64,000 bases of DNA from JANQNX01 sp040217095 (GCA_965229565.1 OZ245888.1:992001-1056000); one strand, 5' to 3'. Shown: positions 27,680 through 36,747, numbered from the stretch's first letter. Notes: generated by a model not told the origin, from the sequence alone. Program-made: numbers and translations.

Positions 27680-28311
27680 TTGGTCGGCGGTTCCAGGGTT
27701 GGTGCATCCAGGTCCTTATTACGGTTTATGAACTCGCGTACCCGGACTACCAGCTTTTTCAGCACGCGCCATATCCTGGGCAGTAACCAGGCCATGAGAA
27801 TAATGAATGCAACAAGGAAAATAACAAATATCCAGGGGTGGACCAGGGCGGCCCAGATACCGGCAATAACCATGAGGTCTTCGCCAATCGATGTTGTCCA
27901 GTTGCTTATCGGTTCGGGGGAGGTATTAATAATGGCACGCCCCCCGGTCTTGGTGGCATGGGTGGCAGCGGTCAAACTGCCGCCAACCAGGAACGCGGCA
28001 AGTTCTACGGCAGGCGTGGTATCTCCCACGGCGCTCATGGCAAGTACGGCGCCAAGGGGGATGCGGATGAACGTGTGTATGGTGTCCCAGGCCGTATCAA
28101 CACCAGGTGTCTTGTCGGCGAAGAACTCGACGCAGTACATGAGACCGGCTGCTGTCATGACCAGCGGATCGGTGACGACCACCAGGTCTGGTGGCAGCGT
28201 GATATTACCTGTACTGCCCAGGTAGCCAAGCATGAAAACGGCAGCGTAGAGGTTGATGCCGCTGGCCCAGGCCACGCCCATGCTAAGCGCAATATAATGT
28301 ATGGTATCCAT
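27676..28311 (-). CDS. DUF4126-family membrane protein
   Basis: This 211-residue protein matches the DUF4126 pattern: an N-terminal ALSMGVAWASGINLYAAVFMLG, a Gly/Ala-rich central part (AAFLVGGSLTAATHATKTGG) and two C-terminal hydrophobic segments ending in a basic tail. The function is unknown. It is the first gene of a two-gene minus-strand unit with the TlpA-like redoxin. Confidence 0.8.
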   Translation of the reverse strand: MDTIHYIALSMGVAWASGINLYAAVFMLGYLGSTGNITLPPDLVVVTDPLVMTAAGLMYCVEFFADKTPGVDTAWDTIHTFIRIPLGAVLAMSAVGDTTPAVELAAFLVGGSLTAATHATKTGGRAIINTSPEPISNWTTSIGEDLMVIAGIWAALVHPWIFVIFLVAFIILMAWLLPRIWRVLKKLVVRVREFINRNKDLDAPTLEPPTK

Positions 28312-28481
28312 GAGTGTTCTCTATGCAGGAAGTATCGTCAAATATAGCAATCAATCAATAACTTGGAAAACAAGGACTTGTCCTTTGACGTCTGGATCGG
28401 GCTATTCAGGCCATTATTCTCAGACCCGGGCTGCGCCACCTCGTTCCCACAGTCTGCCCGGAACGACATGGTTTATTAAAA

Positions 28482-28510
28482 TTGACAGCGTTGTGAACTA
28501 ATATTACTAT
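28482..28510 (+). promoter_or_regulatory. Strong sigma-70 promoter upstream of argC
   Basis: A perfect -35 TTGACA (28482-28487) is followed after 17 bases by the -10 TACTAT (28505-28510). Transcription would begin near 28517 and immediately run into the terminator at 28576-28600 before reaching argC at 28655. Confidence 0.65.
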
Positions 28511-28516
28511 TTTGTC

Positions 28517-28600
28517 CGAATTTATTGTTTTAGCAGTAAATTCCTAACGAATAATAATTATAAAAACTTGAATTCAAAGCGGCTCACGCCGCTTTTTTAT
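28517..28600 (+). ncRNA. Candidate small RNA or attenuated argC leader
   Basis: The interval from the predicted start to the end of the terminator is about 84 bases, AT-rich and without a convincing open reading frame. An isolated promoter-terminator pair of this size is what a small RNA looks like. Alternatively it is the 5' leader of argC whose terminator acts as an attenuator. There is no match to a family I recognise, and no arginine-codon-rich leader peptide is visible. Confidence 0.4.
28576..28600 (+). terminator. Intrinsic terminator with no gene upstream
   Basis: AAAGCGGC, loop TCAC, GCCGCTTT and a T run form a strong Rho-independent terminator. No plus-strand gene lies within 1.8 kb upstream, so it must serve the short transcript from the 28482 promoter or attenuate argC. 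Confidence 0.8.
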
Positions 28601-28654
28601 TTTCCAGCCACTACGTATTATTCACACTTTTAACCAGGCTTTCGGACCCAGGAA

Positions 28655-29692
28655 ATGATCAAGGTAGGCATAGTAGGAGCAACCGGCTACACCGGACTGG
28701 AACTGCTGCGTTTGCTCGCGCTACACCCGGAAGTGGAGGTAGCGGTGGTTACGTCTAATACTGAAAAAGGCAAGGACCTGGCCGAGGTGTTTCCCGGTCT
28801 CGCAGGCCACTACTCGCTCGCATTTGAGGCCCATGATTCCACTTCGTTGAAGCAGTGCCAGCTGGTATTTTTTGCGACCCCGCATGCAACGGCGATGGAT
28901 TACGTACCGGGCTTACTTGAAAGCGGTTGCAAGGTCATTGACCTGTCTGCCGATTTCAGAATCATGGATCCGGCAGTATGGCAGCAATGGTATGGCTGTA
29001 AACATACGGCAGCCGAATTACTTCAAGAGGCTGTTTATGGCTTGCCGGAACTTAACAGGGAAACGATCAGGACCGCACGCCTTGTTGCCAATCCGGGTTG
29101 TTACCCCACTGCCGTTAGCCTGGCACTGTTGCCGGCACTGGCCCAGGGCTTGATAAAATCAACTGGCATTATTGCCGATGCCAAGTCGGGCGTAAGCGGG
29201 GCAGGTCGCAAGGCCGCGTTGGCCGGATTGCATGCCGAGGTATCGGAGTCGTTCAAGGCTTACTCGGTCAGCGGTCACCGTCATCTACCCGAGATACGAC
29301 AAACCCTGCAACAGGCGGCGCAAGACAGCGATGTGCAACTCACGTTTGTTCCTCACCTGGTACCGATGAATCGCGGAATACTGGCTACGGTGTATGTTGA
29401 ACCGCTCACGGCCGGTACTGACTGGCAAGAGGTATATGCCTCTTTTTATCAGCAGGAACCGTTTGTCGAGGTGTTAGCGCCAGGTAGTTGCCCTGAAACT
29501 CGAAACGTCAGGGGAACGAATAATTGCCAGCTTGCCATACACAGCACAGCGTCCGGGTCTGACAGGGTTATTATCCTGTCCGTGATTGATAACCTGGTAA
29601 AAGGTGCTGCCGGACAGGCCATCCAGAACATGAACCTGATGTTTGATTTTGCTGAAGAGCAATCTCTTGCCATGCCCGCCATGGTTCCCTGA
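28655..29692 (+). CDS. argC: N-acetyl-gamma-glutamyl-phosphate reductase
   Basis: ArgC catalyses the NADPH-dependent third step of arginine synthesis. The 345 residues carry the nucleotide-binding start VGIVGATGYTGLELLRLL, the active-site Cys149 in NPGCYPTAV, and a basic loop SGVSGAGRKA. AGGA eight bases upstream supports the ATG. It opens the conserved argC-DUF6776-bactofilin-erpA run. Confidence 0.98.
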   Translation: MIKVGIVGATGYTGLELLRLLALHPEVEVAVVTSNTEKGKDLAEVFPGLAGHYSLAFEAHDSTSLKQCQLVFFATPHATAMDYVPGLLESGCKVIDLSADFRIMDPAVWQQWYGCKHTAAELLQEAVYGLPELNRETIRTARLVANPGCYPTAVSLALLPALAQGLIKSTGIIADAKSGVSGAGRKAALAGLHAEVSESFKAYSVSGHRHLPEIRQTLQQAAQDSDVQLTFVPHLVPMNRGILATVYVEPLTAGTDWQEVYASFYQQEPFVEVLAPGSCPETRNVRGTNNCQLAIHSTASGSDRVIILSVIDNLVKGAAGQAIQNMNLMFDFAEEQSLAMPAMVP

Positions 29693-29701
29693 TCGGCGTC
29701 G

Positions 29702-30415
29702 ATGGCAAAACTGGTCGTAAAGAAACACAGGCCGTTGGAGATCATTCTCTATTGCCTGGTGCTCAGTATCAGCATCTCTGTCGTTGTCTGGTTCTTCCTG
29801 GATGCTTCCTTCTGGAACAGCATCAAGGATCGCTACGAGAGAGGCCAGGAGGCCAAAACGCTGTGGCAGGAAAATCGCAACCTTGCGACTGAGAACCGAC
29901 AACTACGCGAGAAAGTGATCATGTTAGAGCGGTTAACCAAGCTTGATGAAGCCACTGCCTCCGAGTTACAGAACGAAATCCGTCGTTTGCAGGACCAGGT
30001 CTATGATTTAACCGGCGAGCTGGAATTTTACCTGGGCATCATGTCCTCCGCGACCAACTCCAAGGGTCTGAATATACAGGGATTACAGGTCGAGGAGGCC
30101 GAAAAGTCCTCGCTTTTTCGCTACAAGCTGATATTAACCAATCTGGCAAAAAGTGATAACATCATCAGCGTTAATTTCGATATGCAGATCGAAGGAATTA
30201 ATGGATCTGATTCACAAATATTGTCTTTGCAAGAGATTAAGGCTGGCAGTTCGCCAGAGCAGACCCTAAGCTTTAGAAATTTCGAGCGGATCGAAGGTAG
30301 TTTTTCCTTGCCACCCGCCTTCAAACCACTCAGGGTAGTGGTCGAGATTAACCAAAAGGGTGTGTCAAACTCGTCTGTCCAGCGAGTATTCGAATGGGCA
30401 GAAATAGCTGGATAA
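29702..30415 (+). CDS. DUF6776-family membrane-anchored coiled-coil protein
   Basis: A 237-residue protein with one N-terminal membrane helix (about residues 15-35), a coiled coil (about 40-110, with leucine heptads in RNLATENRQLREKVIMLERL) and a C-terminal beta domain of about 115 residues. This matches the DUF6776 proteins found between argC and bactofilin genes in gammaproteobacteria. It is nine bases downstream of argC and eleven before the bactofilin. The function is unknown; a link with the bactofilin in cell-envelope organisation is inference. Confidence 0.8.
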   Translation: MAKLVVKKHRPLEIILYCLVLSISISVVVWFFLDASFWNSIKDRYERGQEAKTLWQENRNLATENRQLREKVIMLERLTKLDEATASELQNEIRRLQDQVYDLTGELEFYLGIMSSATNSKGLNIQGLQVEEAEKSSLFRYKLILTNLAKSDNIISVNFDMQIEGINGSDSQILSLQEIKAGSSPEQTLSFRNFERIEGSFSLPPAFKPLRVVVEINQKGVSNSSVQRVFEWAEIAG

Positions 30416-30426
30416 GGGAGTAACGT

Positions 30427-30837
30427 ATGTTTGGTGGTTCCAAGAAACGAAAAGCAACTCGTATTGATACCCTGGTAGGGCAACACACTGTGATCGAGGG
30501 CGATGTTCGTTTCAGTGGCGGGCTTCATATAGACGGTACGATTAAAGGCAACGTGATAGCGGAGAATGATGGTATCTCCATGCTGTCCCTGAGTGAAAAT
30601 GGCACTATTGAGGGTGAGGTCAGTGTCCCCTACGTTGTGCTTAACGGTGTGGTGATAGGTGATGTACATGGCAGCGAACACGTTGAACTTCAATCAAAAT
30701 CAAGAATCACAGGTAATGTCTACTATAATTTGATTGAGATGGCGATTGGTGCAGAGGTTAATGGTAAACTGGTGCACTCGCTAGAGCCGGCGGAAACACC
30801 ACTGGCACTGGGTCAAATCGAAACGGCAGAACAATAG
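30427..30837 (+). CDS. Bactofilin
   Basis: A 136-residue bactofilin: a short basic start (FGGSKKRKATRIDTLVGQ), then a single right-handed beta-helix of repeats such as GGLHIDGTIKGNVIAENDG. Bactofilins polymerise into cytoskeletal filaments that position cell-wall and other machinery. It is about 25 bases before erpA and close to an M23 peptidase, a frequent partner type, though the peptidase here lies on the opposite strand. Confidence 0.92.
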   Translation: MFGGSKKRKATRIDTLVGQHTVIEGDVRFSGGLHIDGTIKGNVIAENDGISMLSLSENGTIEGEVSVPYVVLNGVVIGDVHGSEHVELQSKSRITGNVYYNLIEMAIGAEVNGKLVHSLEPAETPLALGQIETAEQ

Positions 30838-30863
30838 TCTGCCAACAATATACGGGAATAAAT

Positions 30864-31220
30864 ATGAGCGCTTCAGCACAAACAGTTACAGAATCCCCAC
30901 TTCTCTTCAGTGAGGCAGCCGCAAGCAAGGTCAAGGAACTCATCGAGGAAGAAGGTAACGATGAGTTGATGTTAAGAGTGTTTGTCTCTGGGGGTGGTTG
31001 TTCCGGTTTCCAGTACGGGTTTACATTTGATGAAGCCGTACAGGATGGTGATACTGTCGTTGAAAATGGTGGTGTAAAGTTACTTGTTGATCCAATGAGT
31101 TTCCAGTACCTGTCAGGTGCTGAAATTGATTATTCCGAGGGCATGCAGGGCGCCCAGTTTGTCATTCGTAATCCCAATGCCTCCACTACCTGTGGTTGCG
31201 GTTCTTCTTTTTCAGTTTAG
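30864..31220 (+). CDS. erpA: Iron-sulfur cluster insertion protein ErpA
   Basis: ErpA is an A-type carrier that delivers Fe-S clusters, for instance to isoprenoid enzymes. The 118 residues contain the three ligand cysteines Cys46 (SGGGCSGFQYGF), Cys110 and Cys112 (TTCGCGSSFSV). Its stop overlaps the anmK stop region on the opposite strand by four bases. The argC to erpA order is conserved in Pseudomonas and relatives. Confidence 0.97.
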   Translation: MSASAQTVTESPLLFSEAAASKVKELIEEEGNDELMLRVFVSGGGCSGFQYGFTFDEAVQDGDTVVENGGVKLLVDPMSFQYLSGAEIDYSEGMQGAQFVIRNPNASTTCGCGSSFSV

Positions 31221-32314
31221 CTTCCGAATTTATATACTGCTCCGGGCAGGATTTTCCTGTCAGCTCCTGTAATACTGCCCAGGTCAATCAATTGCTCTGT
31301 TATTCGACAGTAAGCCAGCCACGCAAACGTGACGGCCTCTACAGCGTCGGGATCAATGCCCAGGCTTGCCGTTGTCATTACCTTTTGTTCAGGTAATAAC
31401 GCTTGCAGGCGTTCAAGCATAGTCTTGTTTTGTGCGCCGCCCCCACAGGCATAAATCTCTTCACAACCAGGAAATGTTGCAGTAATAGAATCTGCTATGG
31501 TTTGTATGCTTAGCTGTAGCAACGTTGCCTGAACATCAACGGCTTTTATATTCATTTCCTGCATTTGATCATTTAACCAGTCAAGGTTGAAATAATCCCT
31601 GCCGGTACTCTTTGGTGGCTCAAGCTTGAAATAAGGGTCGTCAAGTAACCTGTTCAGGAGATCTGCATTGATGCTACCTGATTTTGCCCAGTTGCTATCC
31701 TTGTCCATTGCCGTCTTGTTGTGCATGAAATTCCAGTCATCCAGCAATCCGTTACCGGGTCCGGTATCAAAGCCGGTAATATCCATCTCTGCTATCGCCG
31801 GAAGATTACTGATGTTGGCAATGCCGCCTATATTAAGTACCGTTCTGTTTATGTCAGTACTGCGGAACTGGTAGCGGTGAAAGGCCGGTGCCAACGGTGC
31901 GCCCTGGCCAGCACAGGCCATGTCCATGCGTCGAAAATCTGCCACGGTCGTGATGCCTGTCCGTGCGCAAATGATGTTAGGGTCACCAAGTTGAATAGAG
32001 GTTTGCCAGTCACTTGCCGGTCGGTGATAAACGGTCTGACCGTGGCTACCTATCGCTTTGATCTTTTCTGCCGATGTGTTCGTGTCCAGCAGGAATCGAT
32101 TGACTGAACTCGCGAACAGTTCACCTAGCCTGTAATCGATCTCTGCCACATCTTGTAATGATGTACTGGCATTGACGGGTCTAATCTTGTGTTTCAGTTG
32201 CTCATCGATCGGATACTGTCGATAAGCGATAAGACTGGCATGTTGATCAAATTCGACGAGAGCTACATCAACAGCATCCATGCTGGTACCGGACATAAGG
32301 CCTAGGTATAGCAA
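31217..32314 (-). CDS. anmK: Anhydro-N-acetylmuramic acid kinase
   Basis: AnmK recycles anhydro-MurNAc from peptidoglycan by hydrolysing and phosphorylating it. The 365-residue protein starts YLGLMSGTSMDAVDVALVEF, has AIGSHGQTVYHRP, NIGGIANISN and DTGPGNGLLDDW, all family motifs. Convergent with erpA and co-directional with the M23 peptidase upstream of it, consistent with a shared cell-wall role. Confidence 0.97.
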   Translation of the reverse strand: MLYLGLMSGTSMDAVDVALVEFDQHASLIAYRQYPIDEQLKHKIRPVNASTSLQDVAEIDYRLGELFASSVNRFLLDTNTSAEKIKAIGSHGQTVYHRPASDWQTSIQLGDPNIICARTGITTVADFRRMDMACAGQGAPLAPAFHRYQFRSTDINRTVLNIGGIANISNLPAIAEMDITGFDTGPGNGLLDDWNFMHNKTAMDKDSNWAKSGSINADLLNRLLDDPYFKLEPPKSTGRDYFNLDWLNDQMQEMNIKAVDVQATLLQLSIQTIADSITATFPGCEEIYACGGGAQNKTMLERLQALLPEQKVMTTASLGIDPDAVEAVTFAWLAYCRITEQLIDLGSITGADRKILPGAVYKFGS

Positions 32315-32344
32315 GATGACACCGTGAGCTGTACCAGGTCGGCG

Positions 32345-33919
32345 TTAGCCGCCTTCTTTCATGACAGGAGAGATCGTGTTGTCTGAAAGTAAAGGTGGTT
32401 GTGAAGCCAGCACCGTTTTACCTGTTATACGATCAAGTTCTGCAAGCATAGGGGTGATTGCCTGCTGAAACACTGGCAGCTCCTTTTTACTGATTGATTC
32501 AACATGAGGGAGATCGACAGTTAACGGGTTACGATGAACACCGTTAATTCTGAATTCGTAATGCAAATGGGGTCCGGTTGCGAGGCCGCTACTGCCCACG
32601 TATCCGATTATCTGCCCTTGCTTCACACGCCTGCCGTTCCTGACGCCGTTGGCATATTTATGCAGGTGAGCATACACGGTGCTGTAGTTGCCACCGTGCC
32701 TGAGTATGATAGTTTTTCCATACCCCCCTTTCCTGCCAGCATGCATGACTACGCCATCGCCGGTTGCCTTGATCGGTGTCCCGGTAGGAGCCGCATAATC
32801 AACACCCTTGTGCGCCCTGATTTTATTAAGTATCGGATGTTTTCTGCTGAGATCGAAACGTGAGCTTATGCGGGTAAAATTAACCGGGGTTCGAAGGAAC
32901 GCCTTGCGCATGGCATCGCCGTTGGCATCGTAGTAATCGATACTGCCGTCGAGATGCGCATAGCGAACGGCACGAATGGCGTGACCTCTATTATTAAATT
33001 CGGCTGCGAGTATTGGACCATCGGCAACTTTTTTGCCGTTCTTGTATTTTTCTTCGTAGATCAACGTGAAGCTGTCACCCTTGCGTATATCGAGCACGAA
33101 GTCGATATCCCAGCCATAGATGGCAACCATTTGCATGATCAGGTTGTCGGACATGCCTGCTCTTTTGCCAGCCATGAACAGTGAATCGTTTATCGTGGCA
33201 CTGGCATTTTTCACAACACTATCGAGTTCATGTTCAACCAGTGTGGCCTTGAAATTGTTATCAACCAGATTCACGCTCAACGTATTGGTGAGGTCGAGTT
33301 CATATTCAAGACCGACCAGTTTCTTGTCGACTATATGAAAATGTATCAACTGTCCGGGCTTGATACTCTTCAGGCGTTTGACGTCATTGCCCAGTGACAT
33401 GACCCGGTACAATTCTGCCGGGCTTAAACCCAGCCGCGAGAATATCAGTGCCATACTGTCGCCATTCTTGACAGTGACCGTTTGCCAATCCGGGTCAGGG
33501 CCTGCCTCTGGCTCGGCTTCTACCGCGATGGTGTCAATAACCCGGTTCTCTTCCGCCAGGACCTCGATCTTCTGTTCGGCTTCTTCGGTCAGTGTGGGCG
33601 GCAGACTCGGCTGATAATAGGCCACTGGCAAGGCCGTTGGCTCTTGGTGCAAGGTCTGTTCTTCCGGTGTTTTCTCGGTAACAACGGCCGGAATTACCTT
33701 GGCCTCGTGCCTGACAACAGGCGTAAATGCGGGGCCTGACCTCTCGGCCACCACGTTCGGGGTGGTCGTATCCGGACGGTCAGAGAAGTAATAGAATACT
33801 GACACGGCGGCCAGCAGACCCAGGGTAATAAAGGACAGTGAGCCGGAGCGGTTTTTGCGCTCCTTGACCCATTTCACCTCGGGCTTATAGTCCTTCTTGA
33901 TATAAACTCTGTAAGTCAC
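32345..33919 (-). CDS. M23-family peptidoglycan endopeptidase (MepM-like)
   Basis: A 524-residue cell-wall DD-endopeptidase. One membrane helix lies at about residues 25-47, followed by a Pro/Glu-rich linker, a LysM/OapA-type segment (VKNGDSMALIFSRLGLSP) and a second domain. The LytM domain has zinc ligands in AHKGVDYAAPTGTPI and the motif GPHLHYEFRING. MepM-type enzymes cleave cross-links to allow wall growth. It lies with anmK on the minus strand and is divergent from tyrS. Confidence 0.93.
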   Translation of the reverse strand: MTYRVYIKKDYKPEVKWVKERKNRSGSLSFITLGLLAAVSVFYYFSDRPDTTTPNVVAERSGPAFTPVVRHEAKVIPAVVTEKTPEEQTLHQEPTALPVAYYQPSLPPTLTEEAEQKIEVLAEENRVIDTIAVEAEPEAGPDPDWQTVTVKNGDSMALIFSRLGLSPAELYRVMSLGNDVKRLKSIKPGQLIHFHIVDKKLVGLEYELDLTNTLSVNLVDNNFKATLVEHELDSVVKNASATINDSLFMAGKRAGMSDNLIMQMVAIYGWDIDFVLDIRKGDSFTLIYEEKYKNGKKVADGPILAAEFNNRGHAIRAVRYAHLDGSIDYYDANGDAMRKAFLRTPVNFTRISSRFDLSRKHPILNKIRAHKGVDYAAPTGTPIKATGDGVVMHAGRKGGYGKTIILRHGGNYSTVYAHLHKYANGVRNGRRVKQGQIIGYVGSSGLATGPHLHYEFRINGVHRNPLTVDLPHVESISKKELPVFQQAITPMLAELDRITGKTVLASQPPLLSDNTISPVMKEGG

Positions 33920-34048
33920 AGTTTATCCTGAGTAAATTGGCTAACAATAGCGTCTGGACAGGTTGTCGTCAATAAATCATGTGCAAACTGCGAGCCATTT
34001 CACGACTGTGGTAAGCTACGCGCGATTTTTAGTCTGCAGAGAGAAACC

Positions 34049-35248
34049 ATGGCATCAGTACAGGAAGCCCTAGAGGTCATTGCCAGAGGTTCAGACGAGA
34101 TTCTGATCCTTGAAGAATTACAAAAAAAAATCGAGTCCGGAAAACCGCTGCGGGTAAAAGCCGGCTTCGACCCAACTGCGCCGGATCTGCACCTCGGCCA
34201 TACGGTACTAATCAACAAGCTGCGCCAGTTCCAGGACCTTGGTCATGAGGTTTTGTTCCTGATCGGGGACTTCACCGGCATGATCGGTGATCCCTCTGGA
34301 AAAAGCGCCACCCGGCCACCATTGACCCGTGATGACGTCATGGATAATGCCCGTACCTACGAGCAGCAGATCTTCAAGATACTGGATCCGGAAAAGACAC
34401 AGATCATGTTTAATTCCAGCTGGATGAATGCCATGAGTTCCGCTGAATTGATACAGCTTGCAGCCCGTTACAATGTGGCGCGTATGCTTGAACGAGATGA
34501 CTTTAACAAACGTTACAAGTCAGGACAGTCAATTGCGATCCATGAATTCCTGTATCCCTTAATACAGGGTTATGACTCGGTGGCAATGAAAGCGGATGTA
34601 GAACTCGGCGGCACTGACCAGAAGTTTAACCTGCTTGTCGGACGGGAATTACAAAAGCAGTACGGCCAGGCATCACAGATCGTGCTGACCATGCCTATCC
34701 TGGAAGGGCTCGATGGTGTGCAAAAGATGTCAAAGTCGCTTGATAACTACATTGGTATCAACGAACCTGCCAACGACATGTTTGGAAAATTAATGTCGGT
34801 ATCGGATGACCTGATGTGGCGTTACTTTGAATTACTCAGCTTCCGTCCAATGTCAGAAATTGACGCGTTCAGGAAGCAAATAGAGGCAGGAGAGAATCCT
34901 CGCAATATCAAGGTACTGCTGGCGAAAGAAATTATCACTCGCTTTCATGATGCATCCGCAGCAGAAGCCGCAGAACAGGATTTTATCAATCGTTTTCGCA
35001 ATAATGCGATCCCGGACGATATGGATGAGATCGAATTGACAGCCGGTGCCGACGGATTACCGTTGGCTAACGTATTGAAAGAGGCGAAGCTGGTTGACAG
35101 TACCTCGGACGGTCACCGCATGGTAAAGCAGGGCGCAGTCAAGATTGATGGCGAAAGGGCTGACGATAGCAGGCAGGTATTGATGCCCGGGTTCTCTGCG
35201 GTCATGCAGGTCGGGAAGCGTAAATTTGCCAAAGTAACCCTGCTATAA
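34049..35248 (+). CDS. tyrS: Tyrosyl-tRNA synthetase
   Basis: TyrS charges tRNA-Tyr. It is 399 residues, with the HIGH motif as HLGH at residues 48-51, the tyrosine-binding segment FLYPLIQGYDSVAM, and KMSKS at residues 226-230. An S4 RNA-binding domain ends the protein. This is the longer TyrZ-like form common in Pseudomonas rather than the E. coli form; I infer this from the length and the HLGH context. Confidence 0.97.
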   Translation: MASVQEALEVIARGSDEILILEELQKKIESGKPLRVKAGFDPTAPDLHLGHTVLINKLRQFQDLGHEVLFLIGDFTGMIGDPSGKSATRPPLTRDDVMDNARTYEQQIFKILDPEKTQIMFNSSWMNAMSSAELIQLAARYNVARMLERDDFNKRYKSGQSIAIHEFLYPLIQGYDSVAMKADVELGGTDQKFNLLVGRELQKQYGQASQIVLTMPILEGLDGVQKMSKSLDNYIGINEPANDMFGKLMSVSDDLMWRYFELLSFRPMSEIDAFRKQIEAGENPRNIKVLLAKEIITRFHDASAAEAAEQDFINRFRNNAIPDDMDEIELTAGADGLPLANVLKEAKLVDSTSDGHRMVKQGAVKIDGERADDSRQVLMPGFSAVMQVGKRKFAKVTLL

Positions 35249-35267
35249 GTATTTTATGTAAATAGTA

Positions 35268-35282
35268 AACAATATAATTGTT
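35268..35282. promoter_or_regulatory. Perfect inverted repeat ahead of the GAF regulator
   Basis: AACAAT-ATA-ATTGTT is a perfect 6-3-6 inverted repeat 67 bases before the regulator's start codon. It may be an operator; the binding protein is unknown. Confidence 0.35.
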
Positions 35283-35349
35283 GCAGCGCACAAAAATAGT
35301 GATTAAAGTAGACATATCTTCATAACACTGCATCACAGGAGATGTCTGG

Positions 35350-36525
35350 ATGCGAACTCAATCTTCAGTAAGAAAACACGTAGCAAACACTGCAATTCTC
35401 AAGGCATGGGAACAGTTCACCGATTCCGGCGAGCTTGGTTCAAAAGCGGTCAGAAAGGTAATAGGCCAACGTTGGATCAAGAGTAAGGAACTGGGTATTC
35501 CAATAGATATAGAGCAGGCTCCAACTGTCATAACTGCCGATGAAATTCAAGAAATGCAGCGAACCGAGCCACTTGTGGTCGCTGGCAAAAATGCGCTCAA
35601 GAATCTTGAGTACACATTTTCCAACACTGAACATGTGGCCGTATTGGCAGATGCAAACAGCCGAATTATTTATTCAGCCGGCCACAAACCCATCCAGGAG
35701 CAACTTGAAAAAATAAACTTCAGGCCTGGCGCTGATTGGTCCGAAGAGTTAGTAGGGCCAAATGGAATCGGCACTTCATTGTCTTTGCGTCGTCCTGAAA
35801 TTGTAATGGGCTATGAGCATTATTGTGAGTCATGGCAACCGTGGGTCTGCTATGGCGCACCTATCTTTGGTGCGTCAGGTCTCGAGATTAAGGGCACTAT
35901 TGATATTACAGGTCCTGTTGAAAAAACAAGCCAGGAGTCGATGGCAATGGCCATCTCTCTGGCTCAATCAATATCTGCCAATCTTGCCGTAGAACAATAC
36001 AGGAACCGTGACAGGTTACGTGTGTTTGGCAAACGCTTGCTACAGCGATGGGCATCGAACTGTGTGCTCATACTGGATAAGAGTGCCCTTATCGTCGATT
36101 ACAATTCCAGGGCAGCAGTCACATTTAATACTGCGTCAAACGAGTTACTAAACGTCCCGCTTACGAGCGTATTGCCTGAAACAGGTAACTTTTTTAACGG
36201 CTGTGTCGGAAGTAAACGTGCTGACAGCATTGAGATACATCATCAAGACGGAACACGTTTTTCCGAAACCATGACAATTGATCTTGAACCTATCAAGGAA
36301 CAGGACGAACTGCTTGGTTTTGCTGCAGTAATCAAGTTGAAAAGCCAGTCTTTGCTACTTCCGGAAATCACGGTAGATAACAACACCAGTTTCCAGGCAA
36401 TCGGTGATGAACTCATTGCCCAAACCCTGGAAAATACCCATTACAATATTTCGAAAGCGGCAAAAATTCTGGGTATTGACCGCTCTACTATCTATCGCAG
36501 AATGAGAAAGCGCACAACCGGGTAG
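35350..36525 (+). CDS. AcoR-like GAF/Fis-HTH transcriptional regulator without AAA+ domain
   Basis: The 391-residue protein carries the GAF signature of AcoR-type activators, GPNGIGTSLSLRRPEIVMG followed by EHYCESW, within about residues 85-215. A PAS-like segment spans about 225-330, and a Fis-type helix-turn-helix closes the chain (YNISKAAKILGIDRSTIYR). AcoR-type proteins normally have a sigma-54-activating AAA+ domain between these parts; here there is no Walker A (GESGTGKE) or GAFTGA motif, and the reading frame is uninterrupted, so the protein is naturally short rather than frameshifted. It may act as a sigma-70 regulator or repressor. AGGAG lies eight bases upstream. It separates tyrS from the rRNA operon, which are adjacent in Pseudomonas; the gene is more AT-rich than its neighbours. 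Confidence 0.85.
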   Translation: MRTQSSVRKHVANTAILKAWEQFTDSGELGSKAVRKVIGQRWIKSKELGIPIDIEQAPTVITADEIQEMQRTEPLVVAGKNALKNLEYTFSNTEHVAVLADANSRIIYSAGHKPIQEQLEKINFRPGADWSEELVGPNGIGTSLSLRRPEIVMGYEHYCESWQPWVCYGAPIFGASGLEIKGTIDITGPVEKTSQESMAMAISLAQSISANLAVEQYRNRDRLRVFGKRLLQRWASNCVLILDKSALIVDYNSRAAVTFNTASNELLNVPLTSVLPETGNFFNGCVGSKRADSIEIHHQDGTRFSETMTIDLEPIKEQDELLGFAAVIKLKSQSLLLPEITVDNNTSFQAIGDELIAQTLENTHYNISKAAKILGIDRSTIYRRMRKRTTG

Positions 36526-36623
36526 CATCCAGGGCGCCGCATCTGCCTGATTTTTTGGCAGCATTTTCAGGCCGTTTTCGGCTAAAAATGCACCCCTTTT
36601 TACACGTCGCAAAGTATTTTCAG

Positions 36624-36640
36624 TTGGTATGTAAATTGCC
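36624..36640 (+). promoter_or_regulatory. Sigma-54-like promoter element
   Basis: TTGGTATGTAAATTGCC places GG and GC exactly ten bases apart, as required at -24/-12. It lies between the GAF regulator and the rRNA operon. No transcript target other than rrn is evident downstream, so chance similarity is possible. Confidence 0.3.
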
Positions 36641-36709
36641 CTTCGCATTCAAAAAAAATATCAATATAAACAGTCAGTTAATGGCTTGTAAAAATATTGT
36701 AAAGTTTTG

Positions 36710-36737
36710 TTGACCACCTGCATTCGATCTGTATAAT
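36710..36737 (+). promoter_or_regulatory. rRNA operon P1-type promoter
   Basis: TTGACC (36710-36715), a 16-base spacer and TATAAT (36732-36737) are followed by a GC-rich discriminator, as in growth-rate controlled rrn P1 promoters. The preceding 50 bases are A/T tracts suitable as an UP element. Confidence 0.85.
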
Positions 36738-36747
36738 GCCGCTTCCC

